Positions 1 to 8,336 of a DNA stretch of 27,525 nt are shown here, piece by piece. Under the pieces are notes generated by a model that was given only the letters and a program-made list of their open reading frames with translations, was not told the origin of the DNA and did not search any database. Numbering within the stretch: the stretch's first letter is position 1; each line of letters opens with the position of its first letter. The DNA is from Bacillota bacterium (lineage in GTDB: Bacteria > Bacillota > Clostridia > Clostridiales > Clostridiaceae), in contig JAUZPI010000059.1 of assembly GCA_030706015.1 (NCBI GenBank), positions 1 to 27,525 on the forward strand, given 5' to 3'. The position numbers were made by a program, and so were the translations under genes.

Positions 1-486
1 AATGAAAGAGAACAATTATGCAAGAAGGTTGAAATAGTTCCTCTTGAAGTAATAGTTAGAAACGTAGCAGCAGGAAGCATGGCTAAAAGATTAGGTTTAG
101 AAGAAGGATCACCATTAAACACTACAATATTCGAAATATGCTACAAAAATGACGATTTCGGCGATCCATTAATAAACGATACTCATGCAGTTGCTTTAGG
201 ACTCGCTACATTTGATGAATTAAAAGAAATATATGCAGTTACTGCAAAAGTTAACGATGTATTAAAAGAATTCTTCTTAGAACAAGGCATTAAGCTTATA
301 GACTTCAAGATAGAATTTGGTAGATGTAATGGAGAAATACTTCTAGCTGACGAAATTTCACCAGATTCCTGCAGATTCTGGGATGCTAAGACTAATGAAA
401 AATTAGACAAAGACAGATTCAGAAGAGATATGGGTAATGTTAAAGAAGCTTATATAGAAATATTAAACAGAATAAGCAATAAATAA
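1..486 (+). CDS. purC: Phosphoribosylaminoimidazole-succinocarboxamide synthase (SAICAR synthetase), 5' end cut by window
   Basis: PurC joins aspartate to CAIR using ATP, giving SAICAR in de novo purine synthesis. The frame is open from base 1, so the start lies upstream; the ATG at 79 is internal. The first codons read VPLEVIVRN then VAAGS, the conserved PurC segment that binds substrate. Further in are NDDFGDPLIND and DFKIEFGR, then DEISPDSCRFWD, also typical of the family. About 162 residues are present; full-length enzymes are about 235, so roughly the first 75 are missing. The stop is followed 44 bases later by purF on the same strand, as expected for a purine operon. Identity is very secure; only the N-terminus is unseen. 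Confidence 0.96.
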   Translation, partial: NEREQLCKKVEIVPLEVIVRNVAAGSMAKRLGLEEGSPLNTTIFEICYKNDDFGDPLINDTHAVALGLATFDELKEIYAVTAKVNDVLKEFFLEQGIKLIDFKIEFGRCNGEILLADEISPDSCRFWDAKTNEKLDKDRFRRDMGNVKEAYIEILNRISNK

Positions 487-529
487 TTTATAGTTCTTTA
501 TATATGATATTAATTAAGAACGGAGAGAA

Positions 530-1978
530 ATGATGGAAAAGAAAATGTGTATGTCTCCAGTTAATGAAAATGTACTGGTTGAAGATATGGACAAATTTAA
601 AGAAGAATGCGGAGTATTTGGAGTATTTTCTAAGGAAACTATGGATGTAGCTCGTGTAACCTACTATGGTTTATACGCTCTTCAACATAGAGGTCAAGAA
701 AGTGCTGGTATTGCAGTATCAAATGGAGAAGAAATAAATCTTCATAAGGGTATGGGGCTGGTTACAGATGCTTTCGATGAGAATATATTAGATAAATTAA
801 AAGGTACTTCAGCTATAGGTCACGTAAGATATTCCACTACAGGAAGCAGCAATGTAAACAATGCACAGCCTCTTTTAGGTAAATTCAAGCTAGGGTCTAT
901 ATCTTTAGCTCATAACGGAAATCTTGTAAATGCCGACGTTGTAAGAGAACTTATGGAAGATGCAGGTGTTGTATTCCAAACTACTATAGATACAGAGGTT
1001 ATTCTTAATCTTATAGCTAGAGGTGCAAAAAAAGGTATTGAAAATGCTGTTTTCGATGCAATGCAAGCTATAAAAGGTTCTTACGCTATAGTAATCTTAA
1101 CTAAGGATAAATTAATAGGTGTTAGAGATCCTAATGGAATAAGACCTCTTTGTATAGGAAAAATTAACGATGACTATATATTATGTTCAGAAAGCTGCGC
1201 ATTAGATGCAGTAGGAGCTGAATTTGTTAGAGATGTTAATCCTGGTGAAATAGTAATTATTGATAAAGAAGGACTTAGATCCATAAATTTTGCTGAAAAA
1301 ACTAAATGTGAAACTTGTGTTTTTGAATACATTTATTTTGCTAGACCAGACAGCGTTATAGATGGTATAAATGTTTATCTTTCAAGAGTTGCTGCAGGAA
1401 GAAAATTATATGAAGAAGCTCCTGCTGAAGCAGATATAGTTATTGGAGTACCAGACTCAGGTATCAGTGCTGCAGTTGGATATGCTGAAGCTTCGGGAAT
1501 ACCTTATGGTGTTGGACTTATAAAAAATAGATATGTGGGAAGAACTTTTATTGCTCCTTCTCAAGAAATGAGAGAAAGAGCTGTTTCTGTAAAACTAAAC
1601 CCACTAAAGGTAAATATCGAGGGCAAGAGAGTTGTTTTAATAGACGATTCTATAGTTAGAGGAACTACAAGTAAGAAATTAGTAGATATGCTTAAAAAAG
1701 CTGGAGCTAAAGAAGTTCATTTTAGAGTATCCTCACCAGTTATTAAATTCCCATGTTATTTTGGAATAGATACTCCACATAGAAGCGGACTAATTGGTGC
1801 TCATGCTACTCTTGAAGAAATAAATGAGGCAATAGGATCAGATAGTATTGGTTATTTAAGCATTGAAGGTCTCGTTGAAACCCTTGGTAAGGATAAAAGT
1901 TTCTGTTTAGGATGCTTAAATGGAATATATCCAATATCAGCACCTCTAGAGGCATCTAAAGAACGTTTGGAAAGGTAG
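530..1978 (+). CDS. purF: Amidophosphoribosyltransferase, propeptide and 4Fe-4S type
   Basis: PurF makes 5-phosphoribosylamine from PRPP and glutamine, the first committed step of purine synthesis. Residues 1-26 form a propeptide ending EE before Cys27 (CGVFGVF), which becomes the N-terminal nucleophile of the glutaminase domain after self-cleavage. The phosphoribosyltransferase domain carries the PRPP loop VVLIDDSIVRGTT at 368-380. Cysteines 263, 409, 459 and 462 lie where the Bacillus subtilis enzyme binds its 4Fe-4S cluster, so this is the cluster-containing, oxygen-sensitive type. Two tandem ATGs (530 and 533) follow GGAGAG; either could be used. At 26 residues the propeptide is longer than the 11 of B. 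subtilis. purM starts 8 bases after the stop. Confidence 0.97.
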   Translation: MMEKKMCMSPVNENVLVEDMDKFKEECGVFGVFSKETMDVARVTYYGLYALQHRGQESAGIAVSNGEEINLHKGMGLVTDAFDENILDKLKGTSAIGHVRYSTTGSSNVNNAQPLLGKFKLGSISLAHNGNLVNADVVRELMEDAGVVFQTTIDTEVILNLIARGAKKGIENAVFDAMQAIKGSYAIVILTKDKLIGVRDPNGIRPLCIGKINDDYILCSESCALDAVGAEFVRDVNPGEIVIIDKEGLRSINFAEKTKCETCVFEYIYFARPDSVIDGINVYLSRVAAGRKLYEEAPAEADIVIGVPDSGISAAVGYAEASGIPYGVGLIKNRYVGRTFIAPSQEMRERAVSVKLNPLKVNIEGKRVVLIDDSIVRGTTSKKLVDMLKKAGAKEVHFRVSSPVIKFPCYFGIDTPHRSGLIGAHATLEEINEAIGSDSIGYLSIEGLVETLGKDKSFCLGCLNGIYPISAPLEASKERLER

Positions 1979-1986
1979 GAAATAAA

Positions 1987-2985
1987 ATGGCAACATATAA
2001 AGACGCAGGAGTTAACATTGAAGAAGGTTATAAATCAGTAAAGCTGATAAAAGATTATGCAGCTAAAACATTTATACCTGGTGTTATTAATGACCTTGGA
2101 AGCTTTGCAGGAATGTTTGAACTTGGGGCGGGTTTAAAGAATCCTGTACTAGTATCTGGAACAGATGGAGTTGGAACAAAATTAGAATTAGCATTCAAAA
2201 CTAAGATTTACGATACAGTTGGTATTGATTGCACAGCTATGTGCGTAAATGATATATTATGCCATGGTGCAAAACCATTATTTTTCTTAGACTACATTGC
2301 ATGCGGTAAGCTTGAAGCTGAAGTAGCTGCAGATTTAGTTAAAGGTGTATCAGATGGATGTTCCCAGGCGGGATGTGCTTTAATCGGCGGAGAAACAGCA
2401 GAAATGCCTGGTTTCTACAAAGAGGGAGAATATGATATAGCTGGTTTTGCAGTAGGTGTTGTAGATAAAGAAAATATAATAGATGGTAGTGAAATTCAAG
2501 ATGGAGATGTATTGTTGGGGCTTGCATCTTCAGGGGTTCACAGCAACGGATTTTCTTTAGTAAGAAAACTTATTCCAGACCTAGACATGGATTTTCACGG
2601 AAGAAAAATTGGAGAAGTTCTACTAACTCCAACAAAAATATATGTTAAGCCAGTGCTTAAATTAATTGAAGAAGTTAAGGTTAGAGGGTTAGCTCATATA
2701 ACTGGGGGCGGTTTTTATGAGAATATACCTAGAATGTTTAAAGGCGAATTCACAGCTGTTATAGAAAAGAATGGTTTCCATGTACCAGAAATATTTAAGT
2801 ATTTAATGTCACTAGGTGTTAGTGAAGAAGAAATGTTCAATACTTACAATATGGGTATTGGTATGGTTGTCTGCGTTAGAAAAGAAGACGTAGAAAAAAC
2901 TGTGGAATTATTAAAGGCAGAGGGTGAAACTGTCTATAAGATTGGTTATGTAAAAGCTGGAGGCAGTGGAGTATGTATAAAATAG
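1987..2985 (+). CDS. purM: Phosphoribosylformylglycinamidine cyclo-ligase (AIR synthetase)
   Basis: PurM closes the imidazole ring, turning FGAM into AIR with ATP. The glycine-rich motif GTDGVGTKLELA at residues 58-69 and GGETAEMPGFY at 134-144 are family signatures; ITGGGFYENIPR in the C-terminal half is also typical. The length of 332 residues is normal for this enzyme. An AGGAAA-type ribosome binding site precedes the ATG. The gene starts 8 bases after purF and its last 13 bases overlap the start of purN, so the three genes are almost certainly one transcript with coupled translation. Nothing unusual in the protein. Confidence 0.97.
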   Translation: MATYKDAGVNIEEGYKSVKLIKDYAAKTFIPGVINDLGSFAGMFELGAGLKNPVLVSGTDGVGTKLELAFKTKIYDTVGIDCTAMCVNDILCHGAKPLFFLDYIACGKLEAEVAADLVKGVSDGCSQAGCALIGGETAEMPGFYKEGEYDIAGFAVGVVDKENIIDGSEIQDGDVLLGLASSGVHSNGFSLVRKLIPDLDMDFHGRKIGEVLLTPTKIYVKPVLKLIEEVKVRGLAHITGGGFYENIPRMFKGEFTAVIEKNGFHVPEIFKYLMSLGVSEEEMFNTYNMGIGMVVCVRKEDVEKTVELLKAEGETVYKIGYVKAGGSGVCIK

Positions 2986-3584
2986 CTGTATTAGTTTCTG
3001 GCAGCGGCAGTGACCTTCAATCCATTATAGATGCTATTGACTGCGGCGATTTAAACTGCAGCATTGAAGCAGTTATAAGTGATAAAGAAGGGGTATACGC
3101 ACTGGAAAGAGCACAGGCTAAAAATATAAAAACCTATGCCTTTAACAGAAAAGAGTATAAGGATACTATATCCGAAGAAATTTTAAAATTATTAGAAGGT
3201 AAAGTTGACTTGATTGTTTTGGCAGGATTCCTGTCAATTTTAAAGGGAGAATTATTAAAAAAATTCAAGCACAGAATTATTAATATTCATCCTTCCCTTA
3301 TTCCAGCCTTTTGTGGTGCGGGGATGTACGGATTAAAGGTACATGAAAAGGCAATTGAATATGGTGTGAAATTTTCTGGCTGTACAGTACACTTTGTGGA
3401 CGAAGGAACGGATACGGGGGCTATTATTCTCCAAAAGGTTGTACCGGTGCTAGAAAAGGATACGGCAAAAGATCTTCAAGCAAGAGTGCTGAAGGAAGAG
3501 CATAAGGCACTTCCTGAGGCAGTAAAGCTTTTAGCAGAAGGAAAAATTAAGATAGAAGATCGCAAGGTAACAATTGTAAAATAA
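2973..3584 (+). CDS. purN: Phosphoribosylglycinamide formyltransferase (GAR transformylase)
   Basis: PurN formylates GAR with 10-formyl-tetrahydrofolate. The N-terminal VLVSGSGSDLQSII binds the phosphate of the substrate. The catalytic Asn104 and His106 sit in NIHPSLIPAF, and Asp147 in DEGTDTGA, the triad known for this fold. The 203 residues match the family. The start codon lies inside the end of purM (13-base overlap), with purine-rich GGCAGTGGAG before it, which suggests translational coupling. Directly after the stop is a strong intrinsic terminator rather than purH, which follows purN in several clostridia. Confidence 0.96.
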   Translation: MYKIAVLVSGSGSDLQSIIDAIDCGDLNCSIEAVISDKEGVYALERAQAKNIKTYAFNRKEYKDTISEEILKLLEGKVDLIVLAGFLSILKGELLKKFKHRIINIHPSLIPAFCGAGMYGLKVHEKAIEYGVKFSGCTVHFVDEGTDTGAIILQKVVPVLEKDTAKDLQARVLKEEHKALPEAVKLLAEGKIKIEDRKVTIVK

Positions 3585-3591
3585 ATGATCT

Positions 3592-3622
3592 ACGGCAGGT
3601 CACTGTTACCTGCCGTTTTTTT
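3592..3622 (+). terminator. Intrinsic terminator between purN and purD
   Basis: A perfect 9-bp stem (ACGGCAGGT at 3592-3600 with ACCTGCCGT at 3608-3616) encloses a 7-base loop and runs into seven T residues. It starts 8 bases after the purN stop. It should lower or stop read-through from purCFMN into purD, so purD may be less expressed or have a promoter of its own in the roughly 50 bases that follow. Confidence 0.88.
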
Positions 3623-3674
3623 ATATACATACGGTGTATTGAACATTAATTATAAGAATTTTGGAGGGTGTACT

Positions 3675-4925
3675 ATGAAAATATTACTCATTGGCTCCGG
3701 AGGCCGTGAACATGCATTAGCATGGAAATTAGCTCAAAGCAGTGCTGTAGAAAAAATATACTGTGCTCCAGGAAATGGTGGAACAGCAGTAGAAGCAAAA
3801 TGTGAAAATATAAATATTGATGATATAGATGAGCAGCTTAAATTTGCACAAGAAAACAATATTGAATTAACTGTAGTTGGACCTGAAGCACCATTAGTTG
3901 ATGGTATTGTTGATAAATTTAAAGCAGCAGGCTTAAAAATATTTGGACCTTCAGCAGTAGCTGCTCAATTAGAAGGAAGTAAGTCCTTCTCAAAGGATTT
4001 CATGAAAAAATATGGTGTAAAAACAGCTGAATATGCTGTATTCACTGATAGAGATGAAGCATTAAAATACCTAGAAACTTGCAGCTATCCAATAGTTATA
4101 AAGGCTGACGGACTAGCAGCTGGAAAAGGTGTTGTAATAAGTGAAGACTACAGCAATGCAGCTCAAACTATAGAAGACTTCATGGTAAGTGATATATTTA
4201 AAGGATCAGGTAAAAAGGTAGTAATAGAAGAATTTTTAGATGGTGTAGAAGCTTCTATATTATCCATAACTGATGGAAATGTTATTATACCATTCATATC
4301 CTCAAAGGATCACAAGCAAATATTTGATAAAAATCAAGGACCTAACACTGGCGGTATGGGAGCAATATGCCCAAATCCATACTGTACAGAAGAAGTATTA
4401 GAAAAATTCGAAAAAGGTATTCTTGAACCTACTTTAAAGGGTATACAAGAAGAAAACATGGATTATATAGGAATAATATTCTTTGGACTTATGATAACTA
4501 AAAAGGGAGTATATGCTTTAGAATACAATGTAAGAATGGGAGACCCTGAAACACAAGCAGTACTTACATTAATGGAAAGCGATTTAAGCGATTTAATATT
4601 AGCTGCTGTAGATAAAAAATTATCAAACTATGAAGTTAAATGGTTTGATGGGCATTCTTGCTGCATAGTTGCTGCTTCTGAAGGATATCCAGGAAAATAT
4701 CAAACTGGTCTTAATATTGCAGGAGTAGATTCTGTAGACGGTAAGGTATTTATCGCAGGAGCTGTTCTTGAAGATGGAGTTCTTAAAACAGCTGGTGGAA
4801 GAGTATTAGCTGCAGTTAACAAAGGAACAACTCTTGAAGAAGCAATTGAAAAATCCTATAAAGACATGGAAAAGGTAAAATTCAGCGGAATTTACTACAG
4901 AAAAGATATAGGTACTATATATTAA
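3675..4925 (+). CDS. purD: Phosphoribosylamine-glycine ligase (GAR synthetase)
   Basis: PurD is an ATP-grasp ligase that joins glycine to 5-phosphoribosylamine. The N-terminus ILLIGSGGREHALAWKL is the family signature. The ATP-grasp part contains IKADGLAAGKGVV, and the metal- and nucleotide-binding end reads EYNVRMGDPETQ. The frame is open further upstream, to 3585, but that extension crosses the purN terminator hairpin. The ATG at 3675 follows a good GGAGGG site and gives 416 residues, the normal length. It stands apart from purCFMN because of the intervening terminator and is followed by its own terminator. Confidence 0.96.
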   Translation: MKILLIGSGGREHALAWKLAQSSAVEKIYCAPGNGGTAVEAKCENINIDDIDEQLKFAQENNIELTVVGPEAPLVDGIVDKFKAAGLKIFGPSAVAAQLEGSKSFSKDFMKKYGVKTAEYAVFTDRDEALKYLETCSYPIVIKADGLAAGKGVVISEDYSNAAQTIEDFMVSDIFKGSGKKVVIEEFLDGVEASILSITDGNVIIPFISSKDHKQIFDKNQGPNTGGMGAICPNPYCTEEVLEKFEKGILEPTLKGIQEENMDYIGIIFFGLMITKKGVYALEYNVRMGDPETQAVLTLMESDLSDLILAAVDKKLSNYEVKWFDGHSCCIVAASEGYPGKYQTGLNIAGVDSVDGKVFIAGAVLEDGVLKTAGGRVLAAVNKGTTLEEAIEKSYKDMEKVKFSGIYYRKDIGTIY

Positions 4926-4932
4926 TAAGACA

Positions 4933-4970
4933 AGGCACTTGGTTTAATCAAGTGCCTATTTTATTTTTTA
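4933..4970 (+). terminator. Intrinsic terminator after purD
   Basis: The stem AGGCACTTG (4933-4941) with CAAGTGCCT (4949-4957) is a perfect 9-bp hairpin with a 7-base loop, followed by a T-rich tail broken by two A residues. It closes the purine block. The next 250 bases, up to the HAD gene, are very AT-rich; TATAAT words occur at 5025 and 5108, but no well-placed -35 was found. Confidence 0.85.
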
Positions 4971-5218
4971 TAAAAAATTATGGAAAAGTTTAAATACTTA
5001 GTACATTACAAAGTATATATGGAATATAATGACAAATATGCAATTGTATGTCGGAAAGAAAACGGTATCAATGTTAATTTACGACAAAAAAAAACGTTTT
5101 AAAAGCGTATAATAATCTATGTAATAGGACAAGCGTTTGCCTTTATATTATTCATGGCTAAATTAATATTATTTTAGTTTGTAAAAATTAGTATACAAAA
5201 GTGGAAAGGAGAAGAATG

Positions 5219-5863
5219 ATGAATAAATTAGTTATATTTGATTTTGATGGAGTAGTAGTTAATTCACTTGCTCTTCAAGAAGAAGCGTTTAATAATAGCT
5301 ACAGAGAAATCGTAGGTGGAACTCCACCAGAGTTTCGAGAATTTCTAAAACATAGTGGTGAAGCCATAGATAAGATTATGAGTAAAATGAATCTGCCAAA
5401 GGAAATGATTTCACCTTATTTGGATTATTTAAAAAACAATTGGTCATGTGTCAAATTATATGATGAGGTTATTTCTATTATCAAAAAATTAAATACCAAT
5501 GAAGTAAAATGTGCTTTGTTTACTGGTAAGGATAAGGATGGTACATACGATTTGTTAGGTAAACTTAAAATTGATGATTTATTTGATATAATAATAACCT
5601 CAGATGATGTAGTTGATGCCAAGCCGTCTCCAGAAGGAATAATTAAAATACTTAATAAATTAAGTATAAACAGAGAGAAAGCTATAATGGTAGGAGATAG
5701 CTCCAATGATATTATGAGCGCTAATAGAGCAGAGATAAGATCTGTATTAGTAAATTGGGAAAATGAGAACAATTTGCATGATGAATGTGATATTGCAGAA
5801 TTTAAAGCCAAAAGTCCAGAATTATTATATCAAATCATAAAAGAGAACTTAAAGTTAGCTTAA
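5219..5863 (+). CDS. HAD-superfamily hydrolase, phosphatase-like
   Basis: This is a haloacid-dehalogenase-type phosphatase of the subfamily with an alpha-helical cap. From the chosen start the motifs are: FDFDG with Asp8 and Asp10 (nucleophile and acid/base), Thr102 in LFTGKD, Lys135 in KPSP, and MVGDSSND with Asp160 and Asp164 that hold magnesium. The length of 214 residues fits phosphoglycolate-phosphatase-like proteins, but the substrate cannot be read. AGGAG lies 7 bases before ATG 5219; ATG 5216 and GTG 5201 are less well placed. It heads the accessory block containing transketolase and sugar-phosphate isomerase genes, so a phosphorylated sugar is a reasonable guess. About 700 bases separate it from them, so co-transcription is uncertain. 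Confidence 0.85.
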   Translation: MNKLVIFDFDGVVVNSLALQEEAFNNSYREIVGGTPPEFREFLKHSGEAIDKIMSKMNLPKEMISPYLDYLKNNWSCVKLYDEVISIIKKLNTNEVKCALFTGKDKDGTYDLLGKLKIDDLFDIIITSDDVVDAKPSPEGIIKILNKLSINREKAIMVGDSSNDIMSANRAEIRSVLVNWENENNLHDECDIAEFKAKSPELLYQIIKENLKLA

Positions 5864-5908
5864 AATTCTTTATATCAATTATGATATTGTACATAATTTA
5901 ACTTATAG

Positions 5909-6085
5909 AATAGAAGGGGAAGGTGTATAACAATACGGTCTCATTTACACCTTATGTCAGCTACCAATGTAGGTGATACTTATTTTCAAGCAAATCACTT
6001 AATGCCGTTCTATAATCTATACTTGCAGAGAGTAGTATATGATCGGTTAGATATACATCCAGAGTATTTAGAATCTAAAGTCTAA
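5909..6085 (+). pseudogene. Possible C-terminal remnant of an unidentified gene
   Basis: An open stretch of about 58 codons ends at TAA 6083-6085. The last 43 codons could start at ATG 5954, but no ribosome binding site precedes it. The translation has balanced, protein-like composition (GDTYFQANHLMPFYN, then LQRVVYDRLDIHPEYL) rather than the Lys/Asn/Ile-rich look of random AT-rich DNA. I do not recognise the family. The stretch begins right after a stop codon with no start in the first part, which suits the tail of a decayed or deleted gene. It could also be chance. Confidence 0.35.
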
Positions 6086-6564
6086 ATTCATAATAAGTAA
6101 TTTTCTTTTCGAATACACATCTATCATTTATTTCGTTGAGCTTTTTCTAATGATATCCCAAATTAAACAGCACACTACCAGTTCTGCGGGATTGTAATTA
6201 TTTACATCCGTTGAAATAACAATCTTAATAGAGATTACAATTATAAGTCAATATGTTGAAACTTTTCTATTTGCAACCTAAATTAAATGAAGCAACAAAT
6301 CAATTTAAGAAGAAAGTTCTCTAAATAGTGATAAATCCTAATATAGATAAAACTAGTCTAAATTACACTTCTATTCATTCGAGTTACTGTACAATTTATA
6401 AATAGTATTATACAGAGTCAAAGGGGGTGAAGGCGAGGGATAAACAAAAATAATTTTAAAAGGCTTTCAGTCATAAAGGAATTTGTCCTTTGCGTATGGT
6501 GAAAAAAATTTATCAAAGGATTGTAATTAATAATCAAAATAATAAAGGAAAAGGAAAGTTATAT
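6086..6564. other. Long AT-rich intergenic region before the split transketolase
   Basis: No credible gene was seen here. A minus-strand open stretch of 39 codons (6131-6247, with no ATG start, containing NPAELVVCC) may be another remnant. An 8-bp inverted repeat (ATTGTAAT at 6191-6198 with ATTACAAT at 6234-6241) and a small hairpin (AAAGGA at 6475-6480 with TCCTTT at 6486-6491) are present. AAAGGGGGTG near 6420 resembles a ribosome binding site, but the frame after it closes within ten codons. A promoter for the transketolase genes is expected here; none could be fixed with confidence. Confidence 0.5.
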
Positions 6565-7380
6565 ATGGATAGTTTTATAAAAAATGAATTAGAGCAAAAA
6601 GCTAGAATAATTAGGCAAAAAACAATAGAATATTCAAAGGAGGGTTATACATATCACTTTGGTGGAAGTTTTTCTGCAACTGAGATATTAACTTATTTAT
6701 ATTTTCGTGTATTAGATTCTGATAGTATTGGTCATAAAAATAGAGATAAGATTTTGTTGTCTAAAGGTCATGCCTGTGTGCCTATGTACGTTATATTTTC
6801 TATGCTAGGCTGCATTGATGAAGCTGAATTAAATACATATAAAGGCATTAAAAGCAGATTACAGGCACACCCAGATATGAATAAATTAACTTACATTGAT
6901 TTTTCATCAGGATCTTTGGGACAAGGTCTTTCAATAGGCGTTGGTATGGCTATAGCCAATAAACTAAAAAAGAATGACCACAAAATCCATGTGATTCTTG
7001 GTGATGGAGAATGTGATGAGGGACAGGTATGGGAAGCAGCAATGGCAGCTAGCAAGTATAAACTTGATAATATGATTTGTTTTCTAGATTATAATAAGCT
7101 GCAGGTAGATGGAAGTGTTGAAGAAATAATGCCAATGGTAAATGTAGTTGAAAAGTGGAAATCGTTTGGATGGTATGTATTAGAAGTGGATGGACACGAT
7201 TTCGTAGATATTGACAGCGCCTATGAAAAGTGTAAAACAGTAGAAAACATGCCGAAGATAATTATTGCAAATACTGTTAAGGGTAAAGGTGTCTCATTTA
7301 TGGAGAATAAGGTTGAATGGCATAGTATGAGATTAGATAAAGAATTAAAACAACAAGCATTAATAGAACTAAAGGAGTAA
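6565..7380 (+). CDS. Transketolase, N-terminal (thiamine diphosphate-binding) subunit
   Basis: This is the first half of a split transketolase, which moves two-carbon ketol units between sugar phosphates. The signature GDG at 146-148 and Asn177, in ILGDGECDEGQVWEA and DYNKLQVDG, bind magnesium and the diphosphate of the cofactor. SKGHA at 66-70 and SGSLGQGLS near 115-123 are also conserved. The frame is open upstream to 6490, but ATG 6565 follows AAAGGAAAG at a good distance and gives 271 residues, the usual size for the separate subunit. The partner gene begins one base after the stop. Being a stand-alone pair next to a KpsF-like isomerase and a HAD phosphatase, it may serve a dedicated pathway rather than central metabolism. 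Confidence 0.92.
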   Translation: MDSFIKNELEQKARIIRQKTIEYSKEGYTYHFGGSFSATEILTYLYFRVLDSDSIGHKNRDKILLSKGHACVPMYVIFSMLGCIDEAELNTYKGIKSRLQAHPDMNKLTYIDFSSGSLGQGLSIGVGMAIANKLKKNDHKIHVILGDGECDEGQVWEAAMAASKYKLDNMICFLDYNKLQVDGSVEEIMPMVNVVEKWKSFGWYVLEVDGHDFVDIDSAYEKCKTVENMPKIIIANTVKGKGVSFMENKVEWHSMRLDKELKQQALIELKE

Positions 7381-7381
7381 T

Positions 7382-8311
7382 ATGATGTATAAAGATGTAT
7401 TTGAGGAATATGGCAAAAAGTTATGTGAATTAGGTCAAAATAATCCAAATGTGGTTGTTGTAGACTGCGATTTGGGTCAAGCATGCTCAACTTCTTCGTT
7501 TAAAAATGCAATCCCCGATAGATACATAAATGTTGGAATTGCTGAACAAAATGCTTTTGGAGTAGCAGCAGGTTTGGCAGAGAGTGGATTTATACCGGTA
7601 GTGCATACTTTCGCAGTTTTTGCGGCCTTAAGAGCTAGTGAGCAAATTCGTAATAGTATAGCATTGCCTAAAATGAACGTAAAAATAATCGGAGCTAGGG
7701 CTGGAATTACCAATGCATTATTAGGTGCGACACATCATTCTATTGAGGATATTGCTGTTATGAGTGCTATTCCTAATATGGTTGTGTTAGCACCATATGA
7801 CTGCTGTGAAATTGGAGAAGCTATAGAAGAAGCGGTAAATTATAAGGGGCCAGTTTATATAAGACTAGATAGAATAAAGAGCATGAGAGTAAATTGCGGC
7901 AAGACCGTTATAGGAAAGTCCCATTTGATTAAAGATGGTTCTGATTTAACTTTAATTGGGGTTGGAGATCAAGTAATTAATTGCATTGAAGCAAGTAAAA
8001 CACTAGCAGATTTAGGTTACTCTATAAGGGTAGTAAATCTATCAACAATTAAACCTATTGATAGAGAAATAATATACGATAGTGCGAATAAAACTAAGGG
8101 GATTATAACTGTAGAGTCTCACAATGTTATAGGAGGAGCAGGAAGCGAGATCTGTAGAATTGTAGCTGAAAAGAATCCTACAATAGTTAAAACAATTGGC
8201 ATTAAAGACTGTTTTACTGAAACTGGAGATTATGATGATTTGTTAAAAGAATATAATATTGATAAGGACACTATAGTTTCAGAAGCACTGGCAATATTGA
8301 AAAAATGCTAG
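7382..8311 (+). CDS. Transketolase, C-terminal subunit
   Basis: This is the second half of the split transketolase, carrying the pyrimidine-binding and C-terminal domains. Glu55 in VGIAEQNAFGVAAGLA is the residue that activates the aminopyrimidine ring of thiamine diphosphate. GATHHSIEDIAVM around 115 matches the conserved histidine-containing loop. The C-terminal domain (from about 185) has the usual transketolase/DXS end fold. The length of 309 residues is typical. AAGGAG overlaps the end of the upstream subunit; ATG 7382 or ATG 7385 could be the start, the second being better spaced. The two subunits must associate for activity because the cofactor lies at their interface. Confidence 0.93.
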   Translation: MMYKDVFEEYGKKLCELGQNNPNVVVVDCDLGQACSTSSFKNAIPDRYINVGIAEQNAFGVAAGLAESGFIPVVHTFAVFAALRASEQIRNSIALPKMNVKIIGARAGITNALLGATHHSIEDIAVMSAIPNMVVLAPYDCCEIGEAIEEAVNYKGPVYIRLDRIKSMRVNCGKTVIGKSHLIKDGSDLTLIGVGDQVINCIEASKTLADLGYSIRVVNLSTIKPIDREIIYDSANKTKGIITVESHNVIGGAGSEICRIVAEKNPTIVKTIGIKDCFTETGDYDDLLKEYNIDKDTIVSEALAILKKC

Positions 8312-8336
8312 AAGTGTAGAATAAGGGAGGTATCAT

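Noticed and set aside
3585..3674. Upstream extension of purD by 30 codons
   Set aside because: It would be translated from the purN terminator hairpin and has no ribosome binding site; ATG 3675 with GGAGGG matches the family N-terminus.
5425..5811. Minus-strand open frame of 128 codons inside the HAD gene
   Set aside because: The HAD motifs on the plus strand are complete; the antisense product is low-complexity hydrophobic and serine-rich.
6131..6247. Minus-strand fragment considered as a transposase C-terminus
   Set aside because: Only 39 codons, with no catalytic motif, no terminal repeats and no target duplication; not enough to call an insertion sequence.
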